A stretch of 64,000 bases of DNA from Gracilaria gracilis (lineage: Eukaryota; Rhodophyta; Florideophyceae; Gracilariales; Gracilariaceae), in contig JARGSG010000030.1 in assembly GCA_030374805.1 (NCBI GenBank), positions 1 through 64,000 of the forward strand. The letters run 5' to 3'. Each line of letters starts with the position of its first letter. Position 1 is the first letter of the stretch. This document shows positions 20,016 through 32,115 of this stretch, one piece after another. A model generated the notes under the pieces. It searched no databases. It had not been told where the DNA came from and saw only the letters and a list, made by a program, of their open reading frames with translations. A program made the position numbers and the translations under genes.

Positions 20016-20579
20016 GTGAAGGAGGTGGGGGAGGAGGTGGTTGAAGTCGTGGGTGTAGGTGATGGTACGTCGACAGCAGCACCTAATGAGGCAAAAGAAG
20101 CTCCCATGTTCTTGGAAGGTTCCACAAAGGGGGAAGACCCTGAAGCAGAGCCATCAGGGTTGAGGCGGAGCACACGGAAAAAGATTGCTCCAGGCCTGCT
20201 GAAAGAGGATTGGAGTAGCAAGGCTGGGAGCAAGAAGAAGAAGAGGAGTGTAATTGATCTTACTGACGGTGAAGATGAGGTAAAAACCCAAACTGTACCG
20301 AAGAGGATGAAGAAGGGCACCATGATGACCCCTTCTGGAGATTTACCAGTGGCAGTTGTTACTTTATTCAGGAATAGGACGAAGCCGGCATTGAAGAAGT
20401 TCTTTAAAGAACAGGAAATAAATTTGGTTTCGTCAAGCGAGGATGAGAGTGGTGGCAGTGAGAACGATAGTTGGTTCGTTCAGGACGAGAGAGAAGGGGT
20501 GGAGGGAGAAAAGATGCGTGGATTTGAAGATGAGAATCCCGAGAAACCACCGAAAGGGATGAATAAGGCAGGTCAGTAG
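20016..20579 (+). pseudogene. Unknown nuclear-type ORF with strong SUMO-interacting motif
   Basis: This is a 187-residue acidic and basic protein fragment. A basic block SGLRRSTRKKIAPG and then SKAGSKKKKRS look like nuclear localisation signals. Directly after these comes VIDLTDGEDE, a canonical SUMO-interacting motif. A second hydrophobic-acidic stretch, INLVSSSEDES, follows about 75 residues later. No enzymatic domain is seen. The frame starts just after the previous ORF ends and stops 15 bases before the dioxygenase-like ORF. It could be a linker region of a larger protein whose frame is now broken. Confidence 0.4.
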
Positions 20580-20594
20580 GCTGGTGGATGCGAT

Positions 20595-21954
20595 ATGTTT
20601 TGGATGAGTCTGGTGAATGCGCTACCGAGTGAGTGGCCGGGAGGGAAGCATGCAGTGAAAGATCAGCACCCGTGGATGGAGATGATTCATTTGCGAAAGG
20701 AACACAGGGCGGGATGTTTGGAGGTGGCGGATTTGAGAGCTGTCTATCATGCGGTGTACTGGCATGCCGCCCAAAATGTGCACAAGGAGCTGGGTACTAC
20801 GAAAGAACCAGTTCTTGGGGTGAAACTTTTGTTGAAGGGAAAGTCGAGAGGGAAGGAAGAAGCTCTTTGGATGGCGGCGATGGAGAGGGATGACCTCGCT
20901 CGGAGTACTTTGAGACGAAGAAAATGGAATTGATGGAAAGGGGTTTCTGTGTTTTAGAACACCTTGGAACTGATGAAGGTATGTCAAAGGAGGCGAAGAA
21001 GAGGGGCGTGGTGGTGGAGGAAGATGTGACAGAAGGGTTGCTGGAGTTTTTTGAGAAGGACTTTAAGGAGCAGCCAGACTTGAAGTTTGAAGAGAACCGA
21101 ACGAAATGGAATCCCATCATCAACGCGGGGGAAGTAAAGGAAGCTGGGGACAGGATTCAGGGAACTGCACGATATATTACGATCAAGAAGGGGATTGTTG
21201 ATTGCATGGAATCTGATCAGAAGAATGTGATCATGGTGAAAAAGCGGGCGTTGTAGGATGCGAGGTTTGGGCATATTGCATCGGATCTTCGCCTTTGTAG
21301 CAACAGCAAGGCGAAGAAAAAGATGTATGCGCCGCAGACCGGGGAAGGTGTGTTGTGTACGGGGGAGGGATGCCCAAGGCAGGTTTTGCACACTGATTTT
21401 CGAGGGTTGGCGAATGTGGAGAAAGATAAGGGAGATATTCCGGGGTTCTTCGTGATGGGCTCTTGGAGGAGTTCATTTATGATATGGGTTTATGAGAGGT
21501 CACACAATATGTATGTGACGGATGACAAGAGTTTTAGCAGGTTATCACGTACAATGTTTGTGAAGAAGTTCAGGGTTGCGCCTTACTCTGTGTTAATTGG
21601 GAGAGGGGATTTTTTTTCATGCGGGAGCTGGGTACATGGATGCGTTGGTAAAAGAGAATTGCCTGAGGTATAACATGTACTTTGTTCCTGAAAGATGCAA
21701 GCTCCCTGACGCGGTGCCCAGGGAGCCAGCGTTCTGACCAAAGTTCGTAGATGAAGACTTTGGGCTACGAGAAGACCCAAACGACCAGCTGGACGATGAT
21801 GAAGGTTTGGAGGGAGAGAGTGAAATGGAAGATATAGAAGATGGAGAGGACGAGTACGAAGAGGAAGATGAAGAGATGTCAGGTGGCCTTGCTGAGAATA
21901 GAGATGGAAATTACGAGGAAGGACAGATGATCATAGATGACGACGATGAGTAGG
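20595..21954 (+). pseudogene. 2-oxoglutarate/Fe(II) dioxygenase-like gene, decayed
   Basis: Reading across frames gives a double-stranded beta-helix dioxygenase. LMERGFCVLEHL and an acidic helix come first. QVLHTDF supplies the His-x-Asp iron pair (near 21378). SSFMIWVYERSH is a core strand. FFHAGAGYMDALVKENCLRYNMYF near 21617-21685 supplies the distal His and the Arg that binds 2-oxoglutarate. An acidic tail ends at about 21954. One in-frame TAG (about 21254), a frame change at a run of eight T near 21612, and one near 20910 break it. Such enzymes hydroxylate proteins, nucleic acids or small molecules; the substrate here is unknown. It lies in a region that also holds a transposase, as TET/JBP genes do in fungal KDZ elements, but its type is not clearly TET/JBP. 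Confidence 0.6.
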
Positions 21955-22096
21955 TATAATGTAGGACTTATGCTGTTGTGTTTGTTTGGGAGAGAGGCTT
22001 CACATAAAAATTGAACAGTTGACTTGTTTGAGGGGAAACTTAAAAAGAATTGGAGAACAAAAACGGATTGTGTGTATAGTTGCAAGAGTACGAGGT

Positions 22097-22946
22097 TTAC
22101 AATTTGTTCTTATTACTAGAGAACTTGATGTCTAAGAACATCGACATAGTTGGTGTGGAAGAAGGGAGGGTCCTGCCTTTCGGCTTGTTTTTCGTCTGCA
22201 GAGGTGACATAGAAGTAAGCATTTCTGGATTCATACTCCGAGAAAGACGCTGGGAAAAAGTAAGGGTGCTGTCGTATTCCAAAAAGGATTCCACCGTAGA
22301 AGTCATATTGAAGTAGAGACCTGTAATGAAGGTGACTATCCCTAGAAGCTCCTTCATTATAGTTGAGGCAGCAGTTATGTACTTGATAGCCACTTCATGC
22401 ATGGTAACGAATCCAAATGAAGAACCGACGAGATTGAAGGAAGAGATCCAAACGAGCTTTTGGTAGTAACACTTGGAAAAGGTGTTTTCGTCGACGATAC
22501 TGCAAGTGAGACCTGCGGTCCAGAGGCGTTCAGCTATTGCCAGAGCCCAATTTCCGGTGTCTTTGTTTAGACAATTGGGAGGAAGAGCCGTGACACCATC
22601 TTGTGGGGAGGCGCCGACAGTGGGAACGGCGATGTAAAGAGCGGCTCTTCTGCAGTGCTCAATTCCGTGTCAGGAAAGGATGGGGAGAATGTGATCATTC
22701 TGAAAGAAGACCAAGCCTTCTGCTCGTGGTGCTGGACAAGATAGAATTACTTTTTCGAGAAGGTCGTTCCTGCCACGGAAGAAGATTGAACGTTGGGGAA
22801 AGCAATCTGCGGAAATGAAGTCTTCGATGGAAAGAAAGGTGTCTCGAGGGGAACCATTGCTGTAAAAAAATGGTGCCAATACGGCCGCTACCTACGAAAA
22901 CAGCTGGGATGATTGTAGAACGCAGTGGAGATGAATGCGAGCTCAT
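22097..22946 (-). pseudogene. Ketopantoate-reductase-like NAD(P) oxidoreductase pseudogene
   Basis: On the minus strand, from ATG at 22946, PAVFVGSGRIGTIF is a Rossmann GxGxxG loop. After a frame change the sequence continues with RNDLLEKVILSCPAP and GLVFFQND, then GNWALAIAERLWTAGLTCSIVD and KCYYQKLVWISSFNLVG. The last block has the Lys-Leu-x-x-Asn/Ser arrangement of the PanE/ApbA C-terminal helices. About 283 residues in all, near the usual length of about 300. At least one frame change and one stop break it. It runs opposite to its neighbours, so it is either a captured gene or an unrelated host pseudogene. Confidence 0.5.
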
Positions 22947-23511
22947 TGCGATGAGTTCTTTTGATTGAAGTTATGGGCTGTTGGAAGCAGTCGGGTGCTG
23001 GTAGGTATGAAAGGAAAGTGGTCTACATTCTAAGGAGTGGGGAAAGCTTTAAGTACACGACTGGGCTGTTGTTTTGGTCATGGAAAAAAGTTTTCCAGGG
23101 GATAAGGGGATTTTTATGATTCGGTTATGGAAAGAAATGGGCAGCAGGTCTGTAGAGAAGGTAGGGTCCAAGAGTGTGTTTATGAGAAGGTATGCAGTGG
23201 AAGGAAGGATAGAAAGTAAGAATTTATGGTACCGTTGGTACTTGAGAGGTGGTGCATCAGGGGTTTCATTGAGATATGGTATGGACCGAGGTTGGGAAAA
23301 TGTGAAGATTTCTAGGAAGAAAATGGAAATTGTGTGGAATGGCGGGAAATAGGAGTGGATGTGAATGGGGTAAAAAGGTTTGTGCAGAGCAAGTGCGTGT
23401 TTAGCCGACAGTGCCACGTGTTCTGCGGAGGGGGGAGTGCTGCAACTGTTGGGTTCATCTCGCTTGTTCTTATCTATCTTCGTTATCATGAACCGCCATT
23501 CATTTCTGCGA
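22947..23511. other. No gene recognised with confidence
   Basis: Plus-strand frames at 23074-23352 and minus-strand frames at 23049-23489 are both open, but neither shows a domain. The base composition is purine-rich on the plus strand, like the neighbouring decayed genes. It may hold remains of a coding sequence. Confidence 0.25.
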
Positions 23512-24572
23512 TGTCAAATGGGTACGTCGAGGACGAGGAGCTAGTGGCTCTGCTTTACCGGACGGAGATACCGGAGACGCCACCGGGAAAAAAGGAGGAG
23601 GGTGGGGACAAGGTTTGAATGGGGGAGAAGGACGGAATTGGGGATGGAGAGGGAGGTGGGGGTGATGGGGTGGAGCGGATGGGAGACCGGAAACGAGGTT
23701 TACGGCGGGGATTGAGGAACGGTTGAGGAGGCTTGGAGGAGATCTGAAGGAGAATTTGGACGATTGGCTTTCTGAGATGTTGGTGAGATGGGAGGGGTGG
23801 GGGTGAGTGTGTCGGAGATTGGGGTGCCAATGGATTTGATTTCGACGATTTGGAAAAGGATGAAGTTCGCTGGAATGGGGACTGGCAGGAATTGCGTGGG
23901 ATGGTATAGTGCGTTGGGAGGGAGCTGGTTACGCTGACAAGATAGAATATGGGGCTGACAGGACGTGTGAAGGCGTTGGAGGCGCAAGTGGGACAGGTGG
24001 AGAAGGCGTGCCAATTGTTGTTGGAGTTGAAGAAGCTGGTGAGGGGATGAGGATTTGGGAGGGAAGCGGGAAGAGATATAGGGTCACCTGTGACTCCTGC
24101 CTCTCGTGATGAACGTGGGCGAGTGATGGAGAGGAGCGGAGAAGTAAATGGAGGGGAGGTTGGGGGAATTCGGCTGAGGAAGAGGCGAAAGGGTGTGGTG
24201 ATGGTGGACGAGGATGGAAAGGTGTGTGTGCCGTGTCAGGTGCCGGGTGGAGCGCCACTAGCTGGTTTTGGTAGTGCGGCGGCGGCTGTGCGAGCGGCGG
24301 AGCGCATATTGGGGGAGCAGGAGGAGAAGAGGCTCGGACGGGTTGGAAGCCGGTTCGGGGCTAGGAGAGTGTACGAGAATGGAAAGAGTGTTCTGTTGGA
24401 GTTCTTCAACTGGACATTTAGGGAAATTGAGACTCAAACTCCGAATGCAGGGTTAGAATGGGGGAGCGCTAGTGGTGAGTTCGTAATTTTTAGAGTGTTT
24501 TTGAAGATTATAGGCAGTACAAAGTTACGAGTGGTGGCAGAAGAACTGCAAACTAGCCTTCAACTCCAGTAG
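23512..24572 (+). pseudogene. Unknown coiled-coil and basic-region ORF, decayed
   Basis: It starts MSNGYVEDEELVALLYRTEI at 23512. The reading frame then changes several times. Recognisable pieces are a charged helix (IEERLRRLGGDLKENLDDW), a leucine-heptad helix (VKALEAQVGQVEKACQLLL), and a final 160-residue frame from 24090. That last frame has a basic patch IRLRKRRKG, an Ala-rich helix, and FGARRVYENGKSVLLEFFNW. A coiled coil plus a basic patch suggests a multimeric nucleic-acid-binding protein; no family is recognised. It ends inside the right-hand ACTAGC cluster, as a terminal gene of the region would. Confidence 0.35.
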
Positions 24573-24726
24573 GTGAAGCTTGAACTGCACTGAACGGAAA
24601 TTCAATTTCCAAAAAGAAATTCAGCCTTCCCAACTAGCGCAAACTGCAAAAATGCTAGTTTTTTGGACTTTTATTTTCACAACGAGCGATCTATCAAACT
24701 AAACTAGCATTACGAGAACACCGACG
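24551..24726. repeat. Right-hand ACTAGC hexamer cluster with the 26-bp repeat
   Basis: ACTAGC occurs at 24551, 24633 and 24703, and its complement at 24654. The 26-base repeat at 24701-24726 matches 17961-17986 at 24 of 26 bases in the same orientation. An inverted pair ATGCTAGTTT/AAACTAGCAT lies within the cluster. The 17761-17986 cluster has the same order: direct copies, an inverted copy, then the 26-base repeat. Confidence 0.6.
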
Positions 24727-25711
24727 ATGTTGGCACGCCGCTTCACTTCTGTATGGAGCAGCGAGCGGTTTCGCTCTTCCATGAGGTCACATGTTGTGCC
24801 ACGCACTCGCGCGTGGTGGCCAGCAATGTACCGAGAGGGTTCCGAATGGCCTCTCAACAGGCATTGGCGCACGTGCGGTGCTTCCCCCTGGAGGTTACTT
24901 GCAAGGTTAATCAAAAAATTCGACCGGAAAATTACCCCTCCATATGGTATTGAAAACGCAGAAACCCCTTTCGGTCTGTATCTCGAGAACCAAGCGGTTT
25001 CAGAGGCTGAGAATAACCGATTCGGGAGCGCGAGACGGTCAAAATATTTAGAGTTTTTGACCATGCCGTTGCTCGCTCCCTACACACAATAGTGTAAACC
25101 GAAGCGTTAATTGCACACGGCGCGGCACCGGCAGCGCGCGTAGACCTCGACAAATAAAAGGTACAATTTTTTGAATGTTTCCAGCGTTCGGGTTCGCGCG
25201 TGTATGGCGTGCGCGTTCGTGCGTATGCCGCGCGCGTGCACAACGCCTGTAAAACGGCGCTTGTACAAATGCGCGTCCATCTTTCGCGTTCCCTGTACGT
25301 GCCCCTCGTGGAATGCTTCTATCCTGTAATACCTTCCTGGTGAGCGTTCAGTAACTACTCTCTATCTTCCAGATTACGACGTTTTTCCCCCTTCCTTCGG
25401 GAATTGCATCACCTCTAAGGTTTACCCATCATTTGGCATGTCCTATCCCTTGCGCTTCCAGTAGCTTGCCCTGAAGTGGTGTAATACGGCTGAGCGCGGC
25501 TCGGCGGTCTCACCGTCGGCGCTCCAGCCACACCAACGTACGGTGTACTTCAGACCTTCTTGGGCACGGCGGTGGCCTACCAGGCGTTTCACCGGGAACT
25601 CGTTAGAGACCTAATATGGTATTCCGTCACCTCTTTGGTTTAGATTAGCATCAGTACCACTAGAGGAAGATGCTTCTTGCGAAGGAACACTTTTAATCCC
25701 CTCGGGAGTAC
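24727..25711. other. No gene recognised
   Basis: Two overlapping open frames of about 120 codons (one on each strand near 24699-25092) show no domain. A GC-rich stretch with CGCGCG words lies at about 25180-25250. Part of the region may be the 3' end of the Gypsy element, but I could not match it to an LTR. Confidence 0.3.
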
Positions 25712-28700
25712 CTAGTCCGGGTCGTCACCTTGTGCGTCATCATTAATCTCAATGGGTATTTGATTTCCCTCGGGTTCAGTTCTCAAGGTAACCGATTGTG
25801 GGTCACGCGAGGATTCTCCGCCCTCCTTTCTGGTTTGAACCGTTCGAGGTGCGACCGTGATTCTGTCAATAGAGATCGTATTCTCTGTACCATCTTGATT
25901 CACCATCACCGTGTGATCGGTCGATGAAATTACCTTGAAAGGTCCTGATGATGTCGGAAGAATCTTGTAATCGATATATCTATCAATAGCTTCATCATCG
26001 GCTTCATCCCCCGGGCGTGGTTTAGCTCCTTTCGGAGGGTGGTCAATAAAGACATATTGACCCGGCGTAGCCGTTACCACTTGGGTTACCTCTTAGTCGT
26101 AGTCCTCCTTGTACCGCTTCTGGGAGGCTGTCAGCTTGCTCTCAGCATACTTGAGACCACGTCTCAACCTGAAAAAGGTATTCCGTTTGACCTGTGACGG
26201 TGTAAGCGAGCCGGCGGCTTCTTGTTCTAATGGGTCTCCTTCAACAACAATATCTGGTGGGTGTCTTGACAGTATCAGGTCAAAAGGCGTAGTCTGCGTC
26301 GCTAGATGAACCTGAAGGTTATACGCATACGTCAAGGGCTGCACGAGCTCTACCGAACCAGTTTAGAGTTCTTTCGTATAGTGGCGTAATCTATATACCA
26401 GTGTTCGGTTAAAGCGCTCCACTTGCTCATTCGTTTGCGGATGATAGGCAGTGGTGAAGTGTAGCTTAATAGCAAAGGGATTGCAAACAGCTTCAAAGAA
26501 TTTCGAAGCTAAGTTCGAAACATTGTCGGTAAGTAGATAAAGAGGTGCACCATACGGGTAAATCCAGTTGTTCAAGAATGCGACCGCGAGGGTGGTTGAA
26601 TTTGTATCCTTCAAAGGTATGGCTCCAGTGAGCTTCGAAAACCTGTCCGTAATCACGATGATGTGCTGATGACTCTTAGTGGTCTTCGGCAGTGGCCCTA
26701 AAAGTTCGATTGCTACGAATTCAAGAGAACCCGCTGCGGGAAACAACTTCATGTATTTCCGATGTTTGTGGAGTCCTCCACGAACACGTACGCTTGATTC
26801 GCATTGACCTACAAAGGTGTATACATCATGAGTCATATGGGGCCAGTAATACCCTTGTCTCAAGGTGTAGTACATTCCCATACCTCCAGGGTGTTCTAAT
26901 AGCCTTGGGTAGTGGGCAAGATACAGCAACCTAGGGTGCAGCACCTTGGGCACCACCTTTTGAATGAAACCATTGATGGGAGCCCGCCTGACAAGGAAAC
27001 TATTCCGGTCGACGTCAATGTTTGATTCCTTCATACCTACTTGGTCCATGAGAGAGCGGCAATAAACAACGTTTGATTGCTTTCTCAAAACATTTTCACG
27101 GGTGATCAGCATGACGTCTGTTTCCTCAAGGGCAAGTATTTCCCTGCTATGGCGTCACTAAACCACGTATTTTCTTCGCGTAAAGTCCAGTAGCCCTCTA
27201 AGGTATCAAAATCAACCCCAGGGTTTATAGAGATGGTAAAGCATGTTATATCATCTACTACCGGTTCGGCATCTAGACCATCTGTGGTAATACGAGACAT
27301 CGCGTCTGCAACATTTTGCTTTACAACTGGACGGTACTGCACGTCGTGCTCGAATTCTGACAGTCTTAACCGCCATCGGGCAAGTCTGCCCGATGCGTCG
27401 GTGAGACCGAGTATCCATCGCAGGGCGTCGTGGTTGGTTTGAGGCGTAAACCGTTCACCATATAAGTAGGGGCGGAGCATAAGCATGCTCCAGACCACAG
27501 CTAGACACTTCTTCTCGGTTGTTGTGTAATTCTTTTCTGCAGGCTGCAGAGCACGGCTTCAGTACCCTATAGGTAGTTGGTCGCCGTTTTCTTGCTCCTG
27601 CATAAGACAATAACCAATTTGGGTGCCTGAAGCGTCGGTATCAAATGTGTATCGTAAACCAGCTTTGGGTAGTGCCAAGGTGGGAGGTGTCAAGAGCGCA
27701 TGTTCCAGCGCCTCCAACGCATCCATTTCCTAATCCGTAAGACATTCAAACCTTGTAGGTTGGCTTCTCAGCAGCTTCCTGGTGAGGGTAGGCGCTATCT
27801 TGGCAAATCCCTTGATAAACCGGCGGTACATATTGCAAAAACCTATAAAGGATCGTATTTCCGTTTGGGACGTGGGTGGCTTCACCTCCTGCACGGCCCA
27901 GATATTCCGCGGCGTCACTTCTAACCTTCCAGGGCTGCTCATATTACCAAGGTACTCTACATCTTTGGTGAAGAACTCGCACTTGTGGAGCTTCAGCGTT
28001 ACTCCAGATTCCCCCAAAAGGTTTAAAACTACCCTAAACTGGTGGAAATATTCCTCACCCTTCTGGAATATATGATTACGTCATCGATGTACCCCAAAGC
28101 GATTCTTCGCTTCAAATTCGAACGGATTATATCTAGCTCCCTCTGGAAGGTAGCCGGCGCACTTCGTAACCGAAAAAACATACGCGTAGAGCGGAATAAC
28201 CCAGCGTGGCAATTAGAAGTAGTTTTGTCCTTGTCTTCTTCCCTGATAGGTACCTGCCAATAACCACAATTGGCATCGAGTGTAGTAAAGATCTTGGCGT
28301 TGCCCAACGAATCTATACACTCGTGCATTCCAGGTATTGGGTACGAGTCTCTGATGGTCATACTATTCAGTCTTCTGTAGTCGACACAGAATCGCATCCG
28401 GGTATCAATCTTATTTGCGACCAGCACCACACATCTGGTCTAATCCGCGTTTGCTGGGTCTAAGACACCTTCACGGAGCACTCTCTCGACCTCACCCCTA
28501 TGAACATCGAAATTGTCCCAAACATTTCGTAAATGTGGACAAAATTAGTACGCAATTCTGCAAAATCAGTCAAAACTGGGTGGAAAATGCTGTTGGCGTT
28601 AGAATTTGACTGTCACTCAGAACCTTAATGCCCATATTTTGCCCTTATTTCGGAAAATTTTCGGCCATATAATAATTTTGCCCATGACTGACGTCTTTTT

Positions 28701-31700
28701 ACCTGAAAAGCACTTCTAGCAAATTGCGAACCTAAACGTACCACTATGGTCCAACTTTGGGCCATGCTTGGCACAATTTCGCGCTTCATAGGGTCACTGA
28801 GCTCAACCTCACGGGCTTTCGGACCTGCTCGGTAAGGCTGCTCGTAAATGGGTTTCCAGCCAGGCATCATATGAATACGGTGCTCTGTAGCCTCTATTTG
28901 GCCTAACCGGCCCAACCACATGGGTTCAAACTCATCTGAGAGACTGAGGATCCGGTTTTGGAGAGCCTGGTTCTCCGCACTGATCTGGACTTGCTCTCTC
29001 CAATCTCCCACTGGGTCCAGTTCCATTTTGGTATTCGTCAATAAATGCGGCGCATATGCGGGATGTATCGCATCTACTCCTCCCCCATCCTTAGAGATGG
29101 CGACCTCGCCCAGCTTAGTAGGTGAGACCGTGAAAACCCCTTGTGGTGCTGGGAGTGCAATCCCAATATTGTTATTCTTGGGTAACTTAACAATATGATT
29201 GCTAAAGTTACTCAAGTACACCTTGAAGGTTTGGTTAGGGATGTTTCCAATGATCCCGTTTGCCATCAAGGCGAGATGTCTCTCGGCTAACCTAGGATGC
29301 TTCTGTAGCATTACCAATCCTGGTATCGCGGATGAGACATTCACTACCATTTGGGTCATAGACGAGATTGAAACCAATTTTCCGAGCCCTGTCTTGTTGT
29401 AGACCGTTTCTGTGGGTATATTGAACCTCGGCCTCTGCGCCAACCATTTTTGATCTGCAAATTACCTAGTATGACACCTTGACGGAGAGCGACCGATCGG
29501 GACCCTGGCAAATTTGCCTTGACATGTCTGTCAATGAAATTGATCCCGAGGATGCAGTATGTCGCCAGAAGATTCACCACAAATAAATTGAGCTTCACCT
29601 TCAAGGTTCCAAGGTGTACTGCAGTGGTTAACATTCCTCTAAGGTGCAGTGGGCACTCGTTAGCGTCCACCAATGGGTTGATAGCCGGGGCAAGCCGAGT
29701 GTTCCGCAAGACCGCATCGGGTATGATGCGAGCGTTTTGAACATTCGGACCGGCGCCGGTATCCAGTACGCACGCAACGAGAACCTATAGGTATCTGAAA
29801 AAACTTACTGAAGCATTAACTTTGTAGTTATTGTAACTCATCTGACACAACACATTGAGTACATCTGATTCTTCCTTTTCCACCTTTAAGGTTTCCTGTT
29901 CCGGTATCGACGGGCCTGCCAATGCACGGTTAGGGGTGGCCTCTACGCCAACTGTTCGGTGTTTTCCTGTTCCTCCTGAGCGGAACTGTCGTTCTCCAAG
30001 ATTGGTGTTTCCTCGACGAGATGAACCTGAGATGGTGATGGTTGAGTTTGTACCCTCTTCCCTGATCCATATAGGTTACGATGGTCCTGCTGCCTGGCAC
30101 TGGTTAGATGTTCACGCACCCCTCGGGGTATTTTGTCACATCTGTTTGCCAGATGGTCTGCCGATACCCAGGGCCAGCAAAACCAATCCACCTGACTGGG
30201 GATCACGCATTGCCATAGATGTAGGTCTGGGAACCAAATTCATAGGTGCTGTAGCATATGAGGATGCTTGCGAACCACCCTTTGAGGTTTGTTGAGTACT
30301 CCCTGCACTTGGTGGCGACCATACCGAAGCTTATGGTACTGTCGACGACCAATTACCAAGAGAGGGGGCTCGTGACTGAGCCTTCCGTGCAGTCACGAGA
30401 TGAACCGCCATTCCTGTTGGTACGCGGATGAGCGAATCACCCTCTGAGGCAGTGCTTTCTTCTAGCTCCAGAACTGACCGTTTCTGTTTGTTCTCTAAGA
30501 TATGGGACGCCGACGGCTTTTTTCCATGACGGAGAGTGTCGCCGAGCCCCTGGGCATAACGGGCAAGCCCATTGTTGTCCACTTTACGGTTGTTCGCCAG
30601 ATAGTTGCGTACGGGCGAACGGATCGCTTTGTCGACACTGTCGGCAAAGAGCGAATTTAACCTACTAGTGGTAAAGACACTACTGCATCGGGTGGCGAGA
30701 TTCCAAAGCCCCAACGAGAGTTCTATTTCGGTTTGGCTAGAGCGCTGGTGATATGCCAGAACCTCAGCGTAACCTTCTTGGATAACCTCATCGGTAGTGT
30801 AGGTTTCCAGCATGAAATTAACCACTTCTGGGTACGTCTCTAACATCTCTGTTCCCTCTTCGTCAACCACCGCGGTATATCCACGAAGCCTGGCTTGCAG
30901 CACGTGGTAAGCTCGACCTTTAAGGTAAAACTGGAAAAACCACATGGCAGCCCCTTCGGAAAAACCATTTTGGTCATATGCAATCTTGAACTTCTGTGGA
31001 AACCCAGTTACCGCAATGGGATCCTCACCTGTGAAGGTAGTATCACCCGTCTGGAAGCTGAGCTTCTTATGGTGCTTGATGATCTTCTGCGCAACCTCTT
31101 GGGTGTAAGCAGAGGATCGGTTTCTCAAGCGATATGACCTATAATCTACCGCTTTGGTGAAAACATCGTTTAGCGGCTGACGCACCTCTAGGGCTGTATC
31201 AGTGTCCAAATCCGAGTCGGACGACTCGTACCGTTTCTTCTTACCTTTACGGTTTCCCTTTGACGACTTCTTCGCCAAACTGTTCGGTTTCTTCTTGTGT
31301 CTACCTTTACGGTTACCATCCGAAGATGAACCAGTATCGGTATCGGAGCTCGAGGAATCGGGTTCAGAGTCGTAGCCGCGACTCTTCCCTTCTTTCTCCC
31401 CCTTTCTTTACCCTTGCGGTGTCGTCTTCATCGCCGCTTTTGTAGGTCAGACGAATCGTTCTCAGGTCCACCAGACTTGGTTTACTTTCGAACGTTACCT
31501 TCAATGGGTGACAAGTACATGTCTCGAGGGCTCATTTCTAAATGCCCCTCTTGACCTTGCCTTAAACCTTGTAGGTACGCATTATCGGCCATAATTGGCT
31601 TGATTGGTGTGGAAGAAACTGGAGGAATCACTTGTGGTATGCGAGTAACCATATTCACCCAAGGGGGTTTGGCTTCCCCTATTCCTTCAGAAACCCAAAG

Positions 31701-32115
31701 GTCTTGAATCACTCTGTAGATGTGCTTCCGGGCACCCATTAGGAGTGTTTGTTTCAACCAGTTTAAGTATGCGCTGAGAGAAGTCGTGCACGGCTCGATC
31801 AACCACCAAACGGGTAAAGGCGTCCATGTCCATAGAGTTCAGAGCTTCATTTACCGTAGCGGTGAAAAGAGCTTTCGTTCGATCTTCCAATTGGGGCCCA
31901 AGGCCCTCAACCGTTATCGGCAATTCCTTAATAGGTTCAGTAGCCAACGGAGGCTGAGTGTCCACATCCTTTAAGGTTCCGGCCTGAGGTTGCCGAAGCA
32001 GCTCCTTGGGAATATCCAGAATGGATTTGGCAGCCGAAGCCGCAACAGAACGCTTGTGGCTAGGTGGCGCGCTAGAACCATGAGCGATCCTTGTAGGTCT
32101 TTCCATAGTGACCAA
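25712..32115 (-). mobile_element. Ty3/Gypsy LTR-retrotransposon fossil
   Basis: Minus-strand reading gives the Gypsy gene order. Gag is at roughly 32115-30331, with a basic region and a long helical domain. An aspartic protease region follows near 29750-29400. Then come reverse transcriptase (about 28430-27730), RNase H (about 27700-27106), integrase (27112-26093), and a C-terminal tail to 25712. In the integrase, VAIELLGPLPKT, VITDRFSKL and TTAYHPQTNEQVERFNRTL are plain. The protease-reverse transcriptase-RNase H-integrase order separates it from Copia. It is broken, with roughly eight to ten interruptions. I found no LTR pair by eye, so insertion age cannot be judged from LTR divergence; the amount of decay suggests it is not recent. 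Confidence 0.85.
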
